Assembly (NCBI GenBank): GCA_017453465.1
Contig: JAFTEV010000050.1
Span: 1-49,253, forward strand
Reading direction: 5' to 3'
Length of the DNA: 49,253 bases
Source: Bacteroidaceae bacterium
GTDB lineage: Bacteria; Bacteroidota; Bacteroidia; Bacteroidales; Bacteroidaceae
Shown: positions 1-8,161 of the stretch, piece after piece
Position numbering within the stretch: the first letter of the stretch is position 1
How the letters are laid out: each line of letters opens with the position of its first letter
Made by a program: the position numbers and the translations under genes
The notes under the pieces: model-generated
What the model was told of the DNA's origin: nothing
Database searches by the model: none
The model's input: only the letters and a program-made list of their open reading frames with translations

Positions 1-442
1 CTGTCTTTGTTGTACTTATAGGAAGCGACATGGAAAGACAACTTTCTGTGGAAATCAGCAATGTTGGCTTGAATCGAAGTCTTGGTCGGGATGTGTGTGC
101 TGACCAAAGGGCACGAAAAAAGCGTGAACTCTCACTCTGCCCGCTCGTTTCTTTAGGTCCTGAGAAAACCTGTACACATTAACAGACAAAGTCCGATGCC
201 CACGCCGTCGGTATTTATGTATAGCACCCCGTGAAAGTGTGCGTGAGGATCCAACGATCCTCGGCACACTAACGGGATAGCTTAGAATACCTACCCGTAG
301 CATCTACTCTGCATTGTTCTTGGAGTGTACGTTTGAGTTTCTCAGGTTCAAAGAAACCAAAAACAAAGCGTTGTAAGACGCTGATTTTTATGTCTGTCCC
401 CACCTTCACAGCTCCCATTGGGAGCATGTACGGCGCGGACTT
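1..442 (-). ncRNA. Candidate structured leader or non-coding transcript (unassigned)
   Basis: No recognised gene lies here. Downstream of a leftward promoter the minus strand contains several dyads: a short one around 410-424 (gctcccattgggagc), one near 368-384, and a long bulged hairpin at about 231-286 whose nested arms are cccgt/acggg, gtgtgc/gcacac and gaggatc/gatcctc. This looks more like a folded RNA or mobile-element end than a protein gene. An 82-codon frame on the minus strand (55-303) exists but has no recognisable domain and overlaps the hairpin. The element may run off the left edge. Confidence is low. Confidence 0.25.
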
Positions 443-448
443 GGGCGC

Positions 449-480
449 AAAGGTACGAATAAATTTAGAAATGAGCGAAT
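449..480 (-). promoter_or_regulatory. Bacteroidota-type promoter reading left
   Basis: CAAAGGTA at 449-456 is TACCTTTG on the minus strand, matching the TAnnTTTG -7 box. Twenty bases further upstream is TTCG (477-480), one base from the TTTG -33 element. Transcription would start near 442 and run off the left edge. Confidence 0.5.
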
Positions 481-565
481 TATTTTGCGATTTTTTTCTT
501 TGGAACTTGTTCTTTTGGAGTTCTTCTGGAGTGCCCGCAAAAGTTACAAGTTACAATCCTCAACT

Positions 566-741
566 CCGAAAGTACTCGTGGAATAGTCGCACTGTTCTCT
601 CGTTGCTGTGGCACAGTTCTCCTGCCGTAACGGGAAAGTTCTGCCACTGCGGAGGGAGAACTGTACTACTGCGATGGCACTGCATTGCCACCGCAGCGAA
701 TGAACTGTGCCATGGCAGCGGCAATGCAGTGCCATCAGAAT
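566..741. repeat. 22-bp periodic array A (eight units)
   Basis: Eight 22-bp units start at 566, 588, 610, 632, 654, 676, 698 and 720. Each splits into a 14-mer and an 8-nt spacer. The 14-mers at 676 (ggcactgcattgcc) and 720 (ggcaatgcagtgcc) begin GGCA and end TGCC. The core gttct recurs at exactly 594, 616 and 638. The spacers resemble one another (actgcgga, actgcgat, accgcagc, atggcagc). Units 676 and 720 form a perfect 17-bp inverted repeat (673-689 with 720-736). No protein explains the period: an open frame crosses it but has no recognisable content. Confidence 0.75.
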
Positions 742-780
742 CTTGGCCGTTTCTGTTTCATAAAAAATTTACACGAAAAA

Positions 781-942
781 ACCTGTCATACCTGTCACAG
801 GTGGTTGCCAATCAGTTGTTTTATATTCAATTAGCAGAATGACAGGTTTTACAAATCATGACAGGTTTTCAAAGAACCTGTCATTACCAAACAATTTGCA
901 TATCAGTATAATAACACGCCAATGACAGGTATGACAGGTTTT
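781..942. repeat. Iteron-like cluster of ATGACAGGT
   Basis: Seven copies of the 9-mer ATGACAGGT or its complement lie at 781-789, 790-798 (one mismatch), 839-847, 858-866, 876-884, 922-930 and 931-939. The first two and the last two are direct head-to-tail pairs; 858 and 876 face each other as an inverted pair. The surrounding DNA is AT-rich. The cluster lies between array A and the 3' end of fhs. It could be a multi-site operator, replication-type iterons or a mobile-element remnant; nothing here decides which. Confidence 0.65.
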
Positions 943-1009
943 GAAGTGAAAAACTTTCGTATCATTAGCTCCACCAAAACAAAAGGTTCATGCCCACAAA
1001 AAAACACTT

Positions 1010-2677
1010 CTACGAAAGTCCTTCAATTTGTCCGTTCACGATGTCGATACGTTCAGCTTGCGGCGATTTGCTGAGACCAGGCATCCGCATGATGTCACCA
1101 GCTATGGCCACAATCATTTCGGCTCCGGCATTGATGACAATGTCGCGAATGTTGATGGTGAATCCTGTAGGGCAGCCATAGAGCTTCGAGTCTGCGGAAA
1201 AAGAGAACTGGGTCTTGGCGATGCAGACGGGATAGTGGCCAAGGCCAAGCTTCTGAATGCGGTCGAACATACGCAGGGCCGATTTACTGTAGGCCACACG
1301 CTGGGCACCATAGATGTCTTTACAGATTTTCTCAATCTTAGTCTGAGGGGCATCTGCATCTTCGTAGGCAAAGCGCAGTGGTCCAGACGGGGCATTCTCA
1401 ATGCTATCCACCACAGCCTGTGCCAGCTGCACTGCGCCTGCACCGCCTTCTGTGAATGCGTTGTTGATGGCAAAGTTGACACCCAACTCAGCACAGTGTT
1501 TGCGAACAAGGTCAAATTCCTCTTCCGTGTCAGTGGCGAAGCGATTGAAGCAAACCACAACATTTTGCCCAAACTTCTTGAGGTTTGCAATGTGGCGGTC
1601 AAGATTTTTCAGTCCCTGAACAAGTCCTTCGGCACAGGGGGCTTTGATTTGCTCCACGGGCACTCCGCCGTGCATCTTCAGTCCTTGTGTGGTGGCAACA
1701 ATGACAGTGAGCTTGGGCTGAAGTCCGCTTTTGCGGCATTTGATGTCGAAAAACTTCTCTGCGCCGAGGTCGGCACCGAAGCCTGCTTCTGTCACCACGT
1801 AGTCACTGAAAGTCATGGCCGTCTGGGTGGCAACCAGCGTATTGCAGCCATGTGCAATGTTTGCGAAGGGACCGCCGTGCACAAACGCTGGTGTCTGCTC
1901 TGTGGTTTGCACCAGATTGGGGTTGATAGCATCTTGAAGCAAAACAGTAATGGCTCCGCCGACACCAAGGTCTTTCACACGGAAAGGGCTGTCGTCCAAC
2001 CTAATTCCAAGCAGGATGTTGTCAATACGACGGCGCAAGTCTTCCAGGTCTGTAGCAAGGCAAAGGATAGCCATGATTTCGCTGGCTGGCGTAATGTCAA
2101 AGCCGCTTTCGGCTGGAATGCCGTCCGTCTTGTTCCCCAGCCCCGTAACAATATGGCGCAGACTGCGGTCGTTGATGTCGAGGACACGTTTCCACAGCAC
2201 TTCTTTCAGTGCAAAGCCCTCGTCACGATGCTGATAGAGGTAATTGTCGAGCAAAGCGGCTATCATGTTGTGAGCAGATGTAATGGCATGGAAGTCGCCT
2301 GTGAAGTGCAGGTTAATCTTCTCCATGGGCAGCACCTGGGCATAGCCGCCACCTGCTGCCCCACCCTTCACGCCGAAGCAGGGACCCAACGAGGGTTCAC
2401 GCAAAACACAGACAGCCTTTTTGCCAATCTTGTTCAAGCCGAGTGCAAGGCTGATGCTGACCGTGGTCTTGCCTATTCCCGCCTTGGTGGGCGTGATGGC
2501 TGTAACGAGTATGAGGTTCGATTGTTTGACTCTTTCTTTATTAATAAGGTGTAGTGGCACTTTCGCAATGTGCCGCCCGTATGGAATAAGTTCTGCTGAC
2601 GGGATGCTGATGTAGTTCGCTATTTGCTCAATGGGCCTTAGCGGACATTCACGCGCTATTTCTATATCTGTCTTCAT
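1010..2677 (-). CDS. fhs: Formate--tetrahydrofolate ligase
   Basis: Formyltetrahydrofolate synthetase: formate + THF + ATP gives 10-formyl-THF, a cytosolic step of one-carbon metabolism. The 555-aa length is usual for the family. The nucleotide-binding loop [11 protein letters not shown] lies at residues 62-72, followed by the conserved [18 protein letters not shown] stretch. The Lys and Ile in the loop replace the commoner Pro and Glu (TPTPAGEGKTT), a variant I associate with Bacteroidetes enzymes. The ATG at 2677 sits three bases after a perfect 16-bp tandem repeat. It is monocistronic as far as can be seen, with no clear terminator downstream. A 508-codon antisense frame is a codon-bias shadow. 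Confidence 0.97.
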   Translation of the reverse strand: MKTDIEIARECPLRPIEQIANYISIPSAELIPYGRHIAKVPLHLINKERVKQSNLILVTAITPTKAGIGKTTVSISLALGLNKIGKKAVCVLREPSLGPCFGVKGGAAGGGYAQVLPMEKINLHFTGDFHAITSAHNMIAALLDNYLYQHRDEGFALKEVLWKRVLDINDRSLRHIVTGLGNKTDGIPAESGFDITPASEIMAILCLATDLEDLRRRIDNILLGIRLDDSPFRVKDLGVGGAITVLLQDAINPNLVQTTEQTPAFVHGGPFANIAHGCNTLVATQTAMTFSDYVVTEAGFGADLGAEKFFDIKCRKSGLQPKLTVIVATTQGLKMHGGVPVEQIKAPCAEGLVQGLKNLDRHIANLKKFGQNVVVCFNRFATDTEEEFDLVRKHCAELGVNFAINNAFTEGGAGAVQLAQAVVDSIENAPSGPLRFAYEDADAPQTKIEKICKDIYGAQRVAYSKSALRMFDRIQKLGLGHYPVCIAKTQFSFSADSKLYGCPTGFTINIRDIVINAGAEMIVAIAGDIMRMPGLSKSPQAERIDIVNGQIEGLS

Positions 2678-2680
2678 TAG

Positions 2681-2716
2681 GTTGTGCGGTTTTACGGTTG
2701 TGCGGTTTTACGGTTG
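2681..2716. repeat. 16-bp tandem duplication abutting the fhs start
   Basis: gttgtgcggttttacg occurs twice without mismatch (2681-2696, 2697-2712), followed by a third partial gttg. On the minus strand it ends three bases before the fhs ATG. It is one of several short-word tandem repeats placed at gene starts in this window. Confidence 0.8.
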
Positions 2717-2773
2717 ATACTCAAATTGTGAACCTTTAGCTCGGCGTAGCCAATTATGAATTGAGCCAACCGT

Positions 2774-3604
2774 TTACAACTCAGTCTCGCCCTCTACAAA
2801 ATTATCCACAAAGAGGTGTTCGCCGTCCCAGACGGCGTAGGTGAAGAGGGACATCCATTCGCCCAGAATGACAAGGCGGCACTCCTGCGAAAGCACAAGG
2901 TCGAGGTCGATGTGGCGGTGGCCAAAGATGAAGTAGTTGATGGTGGGGTGTGTCTTGAGGTAGTCTTTGGCATAGAGCACCAGCCCCTCACGGTCTTCAC
3001 CCATGTAGGGTTCTTCCTCAAAGTCGAAGCTTTCGTAGCCAACGGGATTCTTGACATCGCCCTGAAACTGCGGCACGTCTTTCTTGATGCGTTTCAGGCG
3101 GGAATGCTTGGCCCAATTGCGTCCGAAGGGAATGAAGCTGTCGGGCGGCAGCATGGATGCCAGTCGGCGCAACCACTTATTGTGGAATCCCCAGAAGAGC
3201 AGCCTGGTCTTCCAGCTGCGGTCGCGGTAGTCCAGGCCGTCGCCGTGGGCAAGATAGAATATCCTGCCGTTCAGGTCGAGTGTCTCGGCATGGCGGTGAA
3301 CGGTGACACCACACTCCGTGCTGAGGTAGTCGTGCATCCAGAGGTCGTGGTTGCCGCAGAAGTAGTGCACCTCCACGCCACTGTCGGTCAGTTCGGAGAG
3401 TTTACCCAGAAAACGGGTGTACCCTTTGGGCACGACTGCACGGTATTCAAACCAGAAGTCGAACATGTCGCCCAGCATATAGATGGCCTCAGCCTTGTCC
3501 TTTATCTGGTCAAGGAAATTGACCAGCCGCCGTTCCTGTGTGCGGCTGTGCTTCAGGGCCAGCGAACCAAGGTGGGCATCGGATATGAAGTAAATCTGTT
3601 TCAT
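2774..3604 (-). CDS. lpxH: UDP-2,3-diacylglucosamine diphosphatase (LpxH-type metallophosphoesterase)
   Basis: Calcineurin-like phosphoesterase of lipid A synthesis, hydrolysing UDP-2,3-diacylglucosamine to lipid X plus UMP at the inner face of the cytoplasmic membrane. Metal-binding motifs appear in family order: SDAHLG near the N-terminus, GDMFDFW, GNHDLW, a central HGDG and a late GHRH. The ATG at 3604 is preferred; a GTG codon lies immediately before it. The protein is 276 aa, somewhat longer than the 240-aa E. coli enzyme, as is common in Bacteroidetes. It is the last gene of the five-gene minus-strand operon that begins with porT, nine bases after the DUF59 stop. LpxH is the most likely member of the family, given the D/GD/GNHD/GHxH set. 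Confidence 0.88.
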   Translation of the reverse strand: MKQIYFISDAHLGSLALKHSRTQERRLVNFLDQIKDKAEAIYMLGDMFDFWFEYRAVVPKGYTRFLGKLSELTDSGVEVHYFCGNHDLWMHDYLSTECGVTVHRHAETLDLNGRIFYLAHGDGLDYRDRSWKTRLLFWGFHNKWLRRLASMLPPDSFIPFGRNWAKHSRLKRIKKDVPQFQGDVKNPVGYESFDFEEEPYMGEDREGLVLYAKDYLKTHPTINYFIFGHRHIDLDLVLSQECRLVILGEWMSLFTYAVWDGEHLFVDNFVEGETEL

Positions 3605-3613
3605 CACGGTTTT

Positions 3614-3949
3614 TTACATGAATCCCAAGTCGAGCTTGGCTTCTTCGCTCATCATGTCCTTGCTCCATTCGGGTTCAAAGACAACCTCCACGTTGGCGTT
3701 CTTCACGCCGTGGATGGAGGTGAGCTTCTGGTTGATGTCCTCAAGGATGAAGTCGGCGGCAGGGCAGTTGGGAGCCGTGAAGGTCATGTCGATGTTCAGG
3801 TCAAACACATCCTCCCCCTCCGGTTCGGCTGCGTCCACCACCTCAATCTTGTAAATCATGCCCAAGTCATACACGTTGACGGGAATCTCCGGGTCAAACA
3901 CGGTCTTGAGCATCTCGATGGTTCTGTCTTCTATTTCTTCTTTTGTCAT
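3614..3949 (-). CDS. DUF59/MIP18-family iron-sulfur assembly protein
   Basis: A 111-aa protein of the MIP18/DUF59 family (SufT-, PaaD- and CIA2-like), which helps mature iron-sulfur proteins. Visible signatures are the N-terminal VFDPEIPVNVYDLGMIYKIE stretch, the central MTFTAPNCPAADFI with the conserved Cys, and the C-terminal VEVVFEPEWSKDMMSEEAK. The start codon overlaps the radC stop as TAATG, indicating translational coupling. No suf or isc genes are visible nearby, so its client proteins cannot be named. Confidence 0.9.
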   Translation of the reverse strand: MTKEEIEDRTIEMLKTVFDPEIPVNVYDLGMIYKIEVVDAAEPEGEDVFDLNIDMTFTAPNCPAADFILEDINQKLTSIHGVKNANVEVVFEPEWSKDMMSEEAKLDLGFM

Positions 3950-4692
3950 TAGGAGTATATCTTTCCGTTTTCGGCGTAACTGTAGTAGTCGCCGTCTGTT
4001 ACAATCACGTGGTCAATCAGCCTGATGTTCATGGTCTGCCCCACCCTGGCGAGCCGGGCGGTAAGCTCGTTGTCGGCTCGGCTGGGCTGGATGTTTCCGC
4101 TGGGATGGTTGTGCACAAGTGCAAAGCAGGTGGCACTGGCCAGCAGCGCGTGCTTCATCACTTGGCGGGGGTCAACAGCCGTTTCTGTCAGTCCGCCACG
4201 GCTCATGTTCACGCACTTGATGAGCCTCATGCTGTTGTTCAGCAGCAACGCCCAGCTCTCCTCATGGTCGAGGTCCTGAATCCTGGGGAGCATGAACTGG
4301 TGGATGGTCTGTCCGCTGTCCAGCTGAGCGATGTCCGACAGCTTCTCTTCCGAGCGGCGACGGCCAATCTCTGCTGCGGCCACAATGCCGAGAGCCTTGG
4401 CTTCACCGATGCCTTTATACTGCATGAGGTCTTCCACCGTCATGCGACTGAGACAAATCAGGCTGTTTTCACAATCCTGCATAATGCTCTGCATCAGTTC
4501 CACAGCCGTCTGCTCAGTATTTCCGCCACCAATGATGACAGCCAGCAGTTCGGGCACTGTCAGTGCTCCAGCCCCCTTAGCCAGCAGCTTTTCGCGGGGG
4601 CGTTCCTCTGCCTGCATGTCTTTGATGGTGGTATGCCGTTTCTGCGGTTCCATCGCCACATCGTTGAAGGGGTTGAAGTGTCGGTTAATCAT
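3949..4692 (-). CDS. radC: RadC-family JAB-domain protein
   Basis: RadC family (UPF0758): an N-terminal helix-hairpin-helix-like part (KLLAKGAGALTVPELLAVIIGGG, about residues 35-60) followed by a JAB/MPN metalloprotease-like domain with HNHPSGN and a downstream SRAD, the His-x-His...Asp metal site. Despite its historic link to DNA repair its cellular role is unclear. The chosen ATG at 4692 overlaps the end of the glycosyltransferase gene by 8 bp; an ATG-initiated extension to 4737 would overlap by 53 bp and adds no family-like sequence. Its stop overlaps the DUF59 start. At about 247 aa the length is normal. Confidence 0.92.
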   Translation of the reverse strand: MINRHFNPFNDVAMEPQKRHTTIKDMQAEERPREKLLAKGAGALTVPELLAVIIGGGNTEQTAVELMQSIMQDCENSLICLSRMTVEDLMQYKGIGEAKALGIVAAAEIGRRRSEEKLSDIAQLDSGQTIHQFMLPRIQDLDHEESWALLLNNSMRLIKCVNMSRGGLTETAVDPRQVMKHALLASATCFALVHNHPSGNIQPSRADNELTARLARVGQTMNIRLIDHVIVTDGDYYSYAENGKIYS

Positions 4693-5704
4693 AGAAATTC
4701 TTTTCAAAAGCAGCAAATTCGTCTTTTCCCAACACACAGCGTAGCCACCATGCCTTCAGGAATCCCAGCCCATAGCCCATCAGCTGCACAAAGGCGGCAA
4801 TGACAGCGTAGTATCCAATGACAAGGCTGCGATTCTGTGTGCTGGCATCGCAGAAGATAAGCAGCACATAGAGCAGCAACGGCAGGAGCGGAGCCACAAA
4901 CCACGCCGTAGCGGGCAGAGCCAGCTTCAGCACCACGGCAGACACAAGCAGGAAGATGACTCCCACTGTGAACACCATCGGCAACGTATGCACCAGCTTC
5001 ATGGTGCCGGGGTGTCGCTTCTCCAGGTTAATGCGGGCAATGCCAGAGTTGAACACCTGCTTGAAGAACTTGTCGAAGTCCGTGCGCCTCTTGTGCCACA
5101 CCCATGCGGCAGGAAACAGGCGGCAGCTGTAGCCAGCCTCCACTATGCGGTAGCTGAAGTCGATGTCTTCGCCAAAACGCATCTTGGCAAAACCGCCCAG
5201 CGACTGATAGACACTGCGGCGCATCCCCATGTTGAACGAGCGCGGATAGAACTTGTCCATCTTCTTCTTGCCGCCACGAATGCCGCCCGTCGTGAAGAAC
5301 GATGTCATGGAGTAGCTGATGGCTTTCTGTATCGGCGTGAACGACTCGTGTGCCGCATCGGGACCGCCAAACGCATCGCAGGGATTCTGCTCCAGTTCCG
5401 TTTCGATGGCGGCCAGATAGCCTTCAGGAACAACGCAGTCGCTGTCCAGTATCAACACATAGTCACCCTCTGCCCGCTCCACACCATAATTGCGTGCAGG
5501 CCCAGGCCCGCCGTTCTCCTTCACAAGGTATTTCACGTTCAGCCTGTCGGCATATTTCTCCACTACTGCACGGCAGGGTGTCGCGGAACCGTCTTCCACA
5601 ACAACGACCTCGAAATCCTTCACCGTTTGCTGGCAAAGGCTTTCAAGCAGTTCGTCGGCTTCGTCGGGACGATTATATACAGGAATAATGATTGAATATT
5701 TCAT
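4685..5704 (-). CDS. Family 2 glycosyltransferase, membrane-anchored
   Basis: GT-A fold glycosyltransferase family 2. The N-terminus IIPVYNRPDE with VVVEDGS is the nucleotide-sugar binding start, and LILDSDC supplies the DxD metal motif around residue 92. FGEDIDFSYRI matches the ED acceptor-side motif. The C-terminal third holds two or three hydrophobic segments (from about residue 232), so the catalytic domain is probably tethered to the inner membrane. The donor and acceptor are unknown; neighbours lpxH and porT suggest envelope glycan or lipid modification, which is inference. It lies 8 bp after porT and overlaps radC by 8 bp. Confidence 0.9.
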   Translation of the reverse strand: MKYSIIIPVYNRPDEADELLESLCQQTVKDFEVVVVEDGSATPCRAVVEKYADRLNVKYLVKENGGPGPARNYGVERAEGDYVLILDSDCVVPEGYLAAIETELEQNPCDAFGGPDAAHESFTPIQKAISYSMTSFFTTGGIRGGKKKMDKFYPRSFNMGMRRSVYQSLGGFAKMRFGEDIDFSYRIVEAGYSCRLFPAAWVWHKRRTDFDKFFKQVFNSGIARINLEKRHPGTMKLVHTLPMVFTVGVIFLLVSAVVLKLALPATAWFVAPLLPLLLYVLLIFCDASTQNRSLVIGYYAVIAAFVQLMGYGLGFLKAWWLRCVLGKDEFAAFEKNFYD

Positions 5705-5712
5705 TTTGACAA

Positions 5713-6432
5713 CTACTCAAAGTAGAACGTGAGGACTATCATCTTGCTCTTGCCCTTGTCCACACTCTCCGTAAAGATGAGCTGGGAGGGGTCGGTGATG
5801 TCGTCACGATTCTTGCTGATGATGTTTGCCAGACCAAAGCAGAACTTGAGTTCGGGGATAAACTTGAACCACGGCGAATAGAAGTCACAGCCAAAGCCCG
5901 CCTCCAGGTAGCAGTCGAACTTCTTCAGCAGCAGCTGCTTCTGCTGCTTCACCGTGAGGTCAAGCATCGGGTTGATGCCCACCATGACGTAAGGTCGGTA
6001 GTTGTTGAATCGCTCTGCCGCAAACTTCAGGTCTATCGGTAGTGAAATATAGGTCGATTTGATGGACTGATACTGCCTCTCGCCATTCAGCTGATTCTGG
6101 AACGTCACGTTCTTCGTGCCGAAGTGCATGGTCGGAATCACACGCAGCCCCAAGTGTTTCGTCAAGTAGAACTCGCCCAGAATGCCCACGGAGAAGCCAG
6201 GCTCGTAATTCGGCACATCGGCAAACCACTGGTTGCCCGCCGCATCCTTATAGCCGTTCTGCGTCAGCTCTATGTCCTGCAAATGCACACCCGCAAGGAA
6301 ACCATAGTGGAAACGCCGCTGGTCAATATACGGACGATTCATCACCTTTCGCTTCTGCGCATACCCCTCAGGCACACACAGAAGGAAAAGTGCAGCCAAA
6401 ACATATATTATATAATAATGTGTCTGTTTCAT
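5713..6432 (-). CDS. porT: Type IX secretion outer-membrane protein PorT
   Basis: A 239-aa protein with a signal peptide (MKQTHYYIIYVLAALFLLC, cleaved near AQK) and an eight-strand-barrel pattern. Motifs typical of PorT are a PGFSVGILGEFYLTKHLGLR block, a LPIDLKFAAERFNNYRPYVM block and a C-terminus ending in aromatic residues (LTFYFE). PorT is required for type IX secretion in Porphyromonas gingivalis. It opens a minus-strand operon with GT2, radC, DUF59 and lpxH. The ATG at 6432 is chosen because a signal peptide follows directly and a TACTTTTG box ends five bases upstream; the upstream in-frame codons add nothing. A generic PorT-family barrel cannot be fully excluded. Confidence 0.85.
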   Translation of the reverse strand: MKQTHYYIIYVLAALFLLCVPEGYAQKRKVMNRPYIDQRRFHYGFLAGVHLQDIELTQNGYKDAAGNQWFADVPNYEPGFSVGILGEFYLTKHLGLRVIPTMHFGTKNVTFQNQLNGERQYQSIKSTYISLPIDLKFAAERFNNYRPYVMVGINPMLDLTVKQQKQLLLKKFDCYLEAGFGCDFYSPWFKFIPELKFCFGLANIISKNRDDITDPSQLIFTESVDKGKSKMIVLTFYFE

Positions 6433-6436
6433 GCTG

Positions 6437-6444
6437 CAAAAGTA
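6437..6444 (-). promoter_or_regulatory. Possible -7 box of the porT operon
   Basis: CAAAAGTA is TACTTTTG on the minus strand and ends only five bases before the porT ATG, so the transcript would be leaderless or nearly so. No clean TTTG is seen 19-20 bases further upstream. Confidence 0.4.
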
Positions 6445-6483
6445 CAGTTTTTCTACCACTTTAAACGCATAAAATCACAGAAA

Positions 6484-6515
6484 ATTGCTCGTTTCCTTAG
6501 TTTTTGCTACCTTTG
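6484..6515 (+). promoter_or_regulatory. Promoter of proC
   Basis: ATTG at 6484-6487, 20 bases, then TACCTTTG at 6508-6515: a good TTTG / TAnnTTTG match. The start near 6521 gives a leader of about 225 nt that contains the dyad at 6572-6682 and the octamer array at 6693-6740. A 13-codon open frame begins at 6538 in this leader. Confidence 0.6.
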
Positions 6516-6571
6516 CGGGCAAAAATCAAAATCAGTAATGGAAGATAGAAGACGATTGAAAATTGAAATGG

Positions 6572-6682
6572 GTAGTTAAGTAGTTAGAGGAGTTAAGTAG
6601 TTAAGCCAATACGGAATGTCAGTAACGGCTTAACTCCTGTCCGAAGAACGAGCGAAGCGATAACTCCTTAACTCCTTAACTT
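6572..6682. repeat. Short-word dyad in the proC leader
   Basis: The left part repeats the word agttaagta (about 6572-6605); the right part repeats its complement as taactccttaactccttaactt (6661-6682). The two parts can pair as a long imperfect stem around a GC-richer loop. It could act as a leader hairpin or attenuator for proC. Confidence 0.5.
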
Positions 6683-6692
6683 CTATAAATAA

Positions 6693-6740
6693 ATTGTAAA
6701 ATTGTAAAATTGTAAAATTGTAAAATTGTAAAATTGTAAA
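6693..6740 (+). repeat. Six perfect ATTGTAAA octamers before the proC start
   Basis: ATTGTAAA is repeated six times head to tail without mismatch from 6693 to 6740 and ends seven bases before the proC ATG, in the ribosome-loading region. Slippage would shift the leader by 8 bp per copy without changing the protein. Confidence 0.9.
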
Positions 6741-6747
6741 ATTAACT

Positions 6748-7527
6748 ATGAACCTAACAGTCATTGGCGCCGGCAACATGGGCGGCGCACTCATCAAGGG
6801 ATGGGCCAAGAGCGGCAAGCTGGCCTCCATCACCATTGCAGACAAGAACGAAGCACTGCTTGCCCAGTTTAAGCAAGACTACCCACAACTCAACACCACC
6901 ACCGACAACGTCGCCGCCGTTCAGGGAGCCGACATCGTCGTGATTGTCGTCAAGCCCTGGCTTATGAAGCTGGTGCTTGCCGAACTGAAGCCCGTGCTCG
7001 ACCTGGAGCGGCAAATCATCGTTAGCGATGCCGCCAACTTCACCACCACCATGCTCGCCGAACAGCTGGGGCAGCAAGGCCAGTACTTCTACGTCATTCC
7101 CAACATTGCAGCCGAATTCTCAGCCAGCATGAGCTTCATTGCCAAAGGCGAAGCCGCCACGACTGAAAGCCTCCGTGCCGTGGAAGACCTCTACGCCCTT
7201 TGCGGCGACACACTGACAGTGGCTGAAAACCTCATCGGTCCCGGCATGATGATGGCCAGCTGCGGCATAGCATACGTCATGCGCTACATACGTGCCCAGA
7301 TGGAAGGCGGCTGCGAAATGGGCTTCTATCCCGCTCAGGCCAAGCAGATAGCACTCCAGACCATGCAGGGCGCAGTCTCCCTGCTCAAGGCCACAGGCTG
7401 GCACCCCGAAGAAGCCATTGACAAAGTGACCACTCCCGGCGGTGTCACCATCAAGGGCCTCAACGAACTTGACCACGCAGGCTTCAACTCCGCCGTCATC
7501 CGCAGCCTGAAGGCAGGGTTGAAATAA
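6748..7527 (+). CDS. proC: Pyrroline-5-carboxylate reductase
   Basis: Last step of proline synthesis: pyrroline-5-carboxylate plus NAD(P)H gives L-proline, in the cytosol. The Rossmann nucleotide loop VIGAGNMGGALIKGW is at residues 4-18, the second strand IVVIVVKPW near 66-75, and the C-terminal helix block contains the family signature VTTPGGVTIKGLNELD near 230. At 259 aa the length is normal. Transcription probably starts at the promoter ending at 6515 and stops at the hairpin 7551-7585. Confidence 0.96.
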   Translation: MNLTVIGAGNMGGALIKGWAKSGKLASITIADKNEALLAQFKQDYPQLNTTTDNVAAVQGADIVVIVVKPWLMKLVLAELKPVLDLERQIIVSDAANFTTTMLAEQLGQQGQYFYVIPNIAAEFSASMSFIAKGEAATTESLRAVEDLYALCGDTLTVAENLIGPGMMMASCGIAYVMRYIRAQMEGGCEMGFYPAQAKQIALQTMQGAVSLLKATGWHPEEAIDKVTTPGGVTIKGLNELDHAGFNSAVIRSLKAGLK

Positions 7528-7550
7528 AAACTTCCATCTACAATTCTGAT

Positions 7551-7585
7551 AGTGCCCGTTAAAGTTTCATGCTTCAACGGGCACT
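7551..7585 (+). terminator. Terminator of proC
   Basis: Arms agtgcccgtt (7551-7560) and aacgggcact (7576-7585) are fully complementary, with a 15-nt loop, followed by a short T-rich stretch. Confidence 0.7.
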
Positions 7586-7679
7586 TTCAGAATGCGTGTA
7601 TATAGGGGTTAGAACAGCCCTTTACTTACACCTCATTTTCAATCTGTCTCTATCAATAGAAACGTTAAACATAACTCAT

Positions 7680-7973
7680 TTAGGGCACCATGAACTTCTT
7701 GCCGTTCTTGATGTAGATGCCTCTTCGGACAAATTGAGTATTGAATATGCGACGGCCCAATATGTCATAAACAGCTTCTCCATGAGCTATATGCTCATTG
7801 GTTGCCTGTATGTTGTTGATACCATCGACAAGCGATGTTCCAAGGGTGAAATAACCATCATAGAACATTCCATCAGAAAACGCGGCAGCATAATTATCAT
7901 AAAATTCCGATGGAACGATGAGAGAACTTGGATTTTCGGATGTGCCGCCAGAGTATTTGCAAACGCTTTTATA
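7680..7973 (-). pseudogene. C-terminal remnant of a secreted surface protein
   Basis: The frame open from a stop at 7974-7976 down to 7680 encodes about 97 residues with no start codon at its beginning. Its end, VYDILGRRIFN...RRGIYIKNGKKFMVP, matches the YxxxGxR...GIYIxxGKK C-terminal motif of the large LamG protein at 45246 and of the fragment at 17891. The N-terminal bulk of the gene is gone and 8020-8160 shows no recognisable continuation, so this is a decayed tail. An overlapping plus-strand frame (7569-8015) has no recognisable content. Confidence 0.6.
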
Positions 7974-8161
7974 TCAACGATTTGTGTGTTAAACGGTAGA
8001 AAAGTGATGACGTAGATTCTAAAGAGATGGAAAATGATGAAGATTTAACGTATTTAACCTTGCAAACCTCAAAAACGTGTTATTTGTACAAGTTTTCTCA
8101 TAGCCACATCAACAACTGACCTCATCGATATGTCACCCCTGATTTTTACTTCTTAACTCTA

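Noticed and set aside
333-842. 169-codon plus-strand frame over array A
   Set aside because: It crosses the 22-bp array and has no recognisable domain or conserved composition; the period is not a multiple of three in protein terms and gives no repeated peptide.
1028-2554. 508-codon plus-strand frame antisense to fhs
   Set aside because: The minus-strand frame is a full-length formate--THF ligase with family motifs; the other frame has no recognisable content and follows from codon bias.
2802-2810. DnaA box TTATCCACA
   Set aside because: A single copy inside the lpxH coding sequence with no cluster or AT-rich unwinding region; not an origin.
4693-4737. N-terminal extension of RadC to the upstream Met
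   Set aside because: It would overlap the glycosyltransferase gene by 53 bp and adds non-family sequence; ATG 4692 with an 8-bp overlap fits better.
7569-8015. 148-codon plus-strand frame
   Set aside because: It overlaps the antisense surface-protein remnant whose tail motif is recognisable; no start context or domain.
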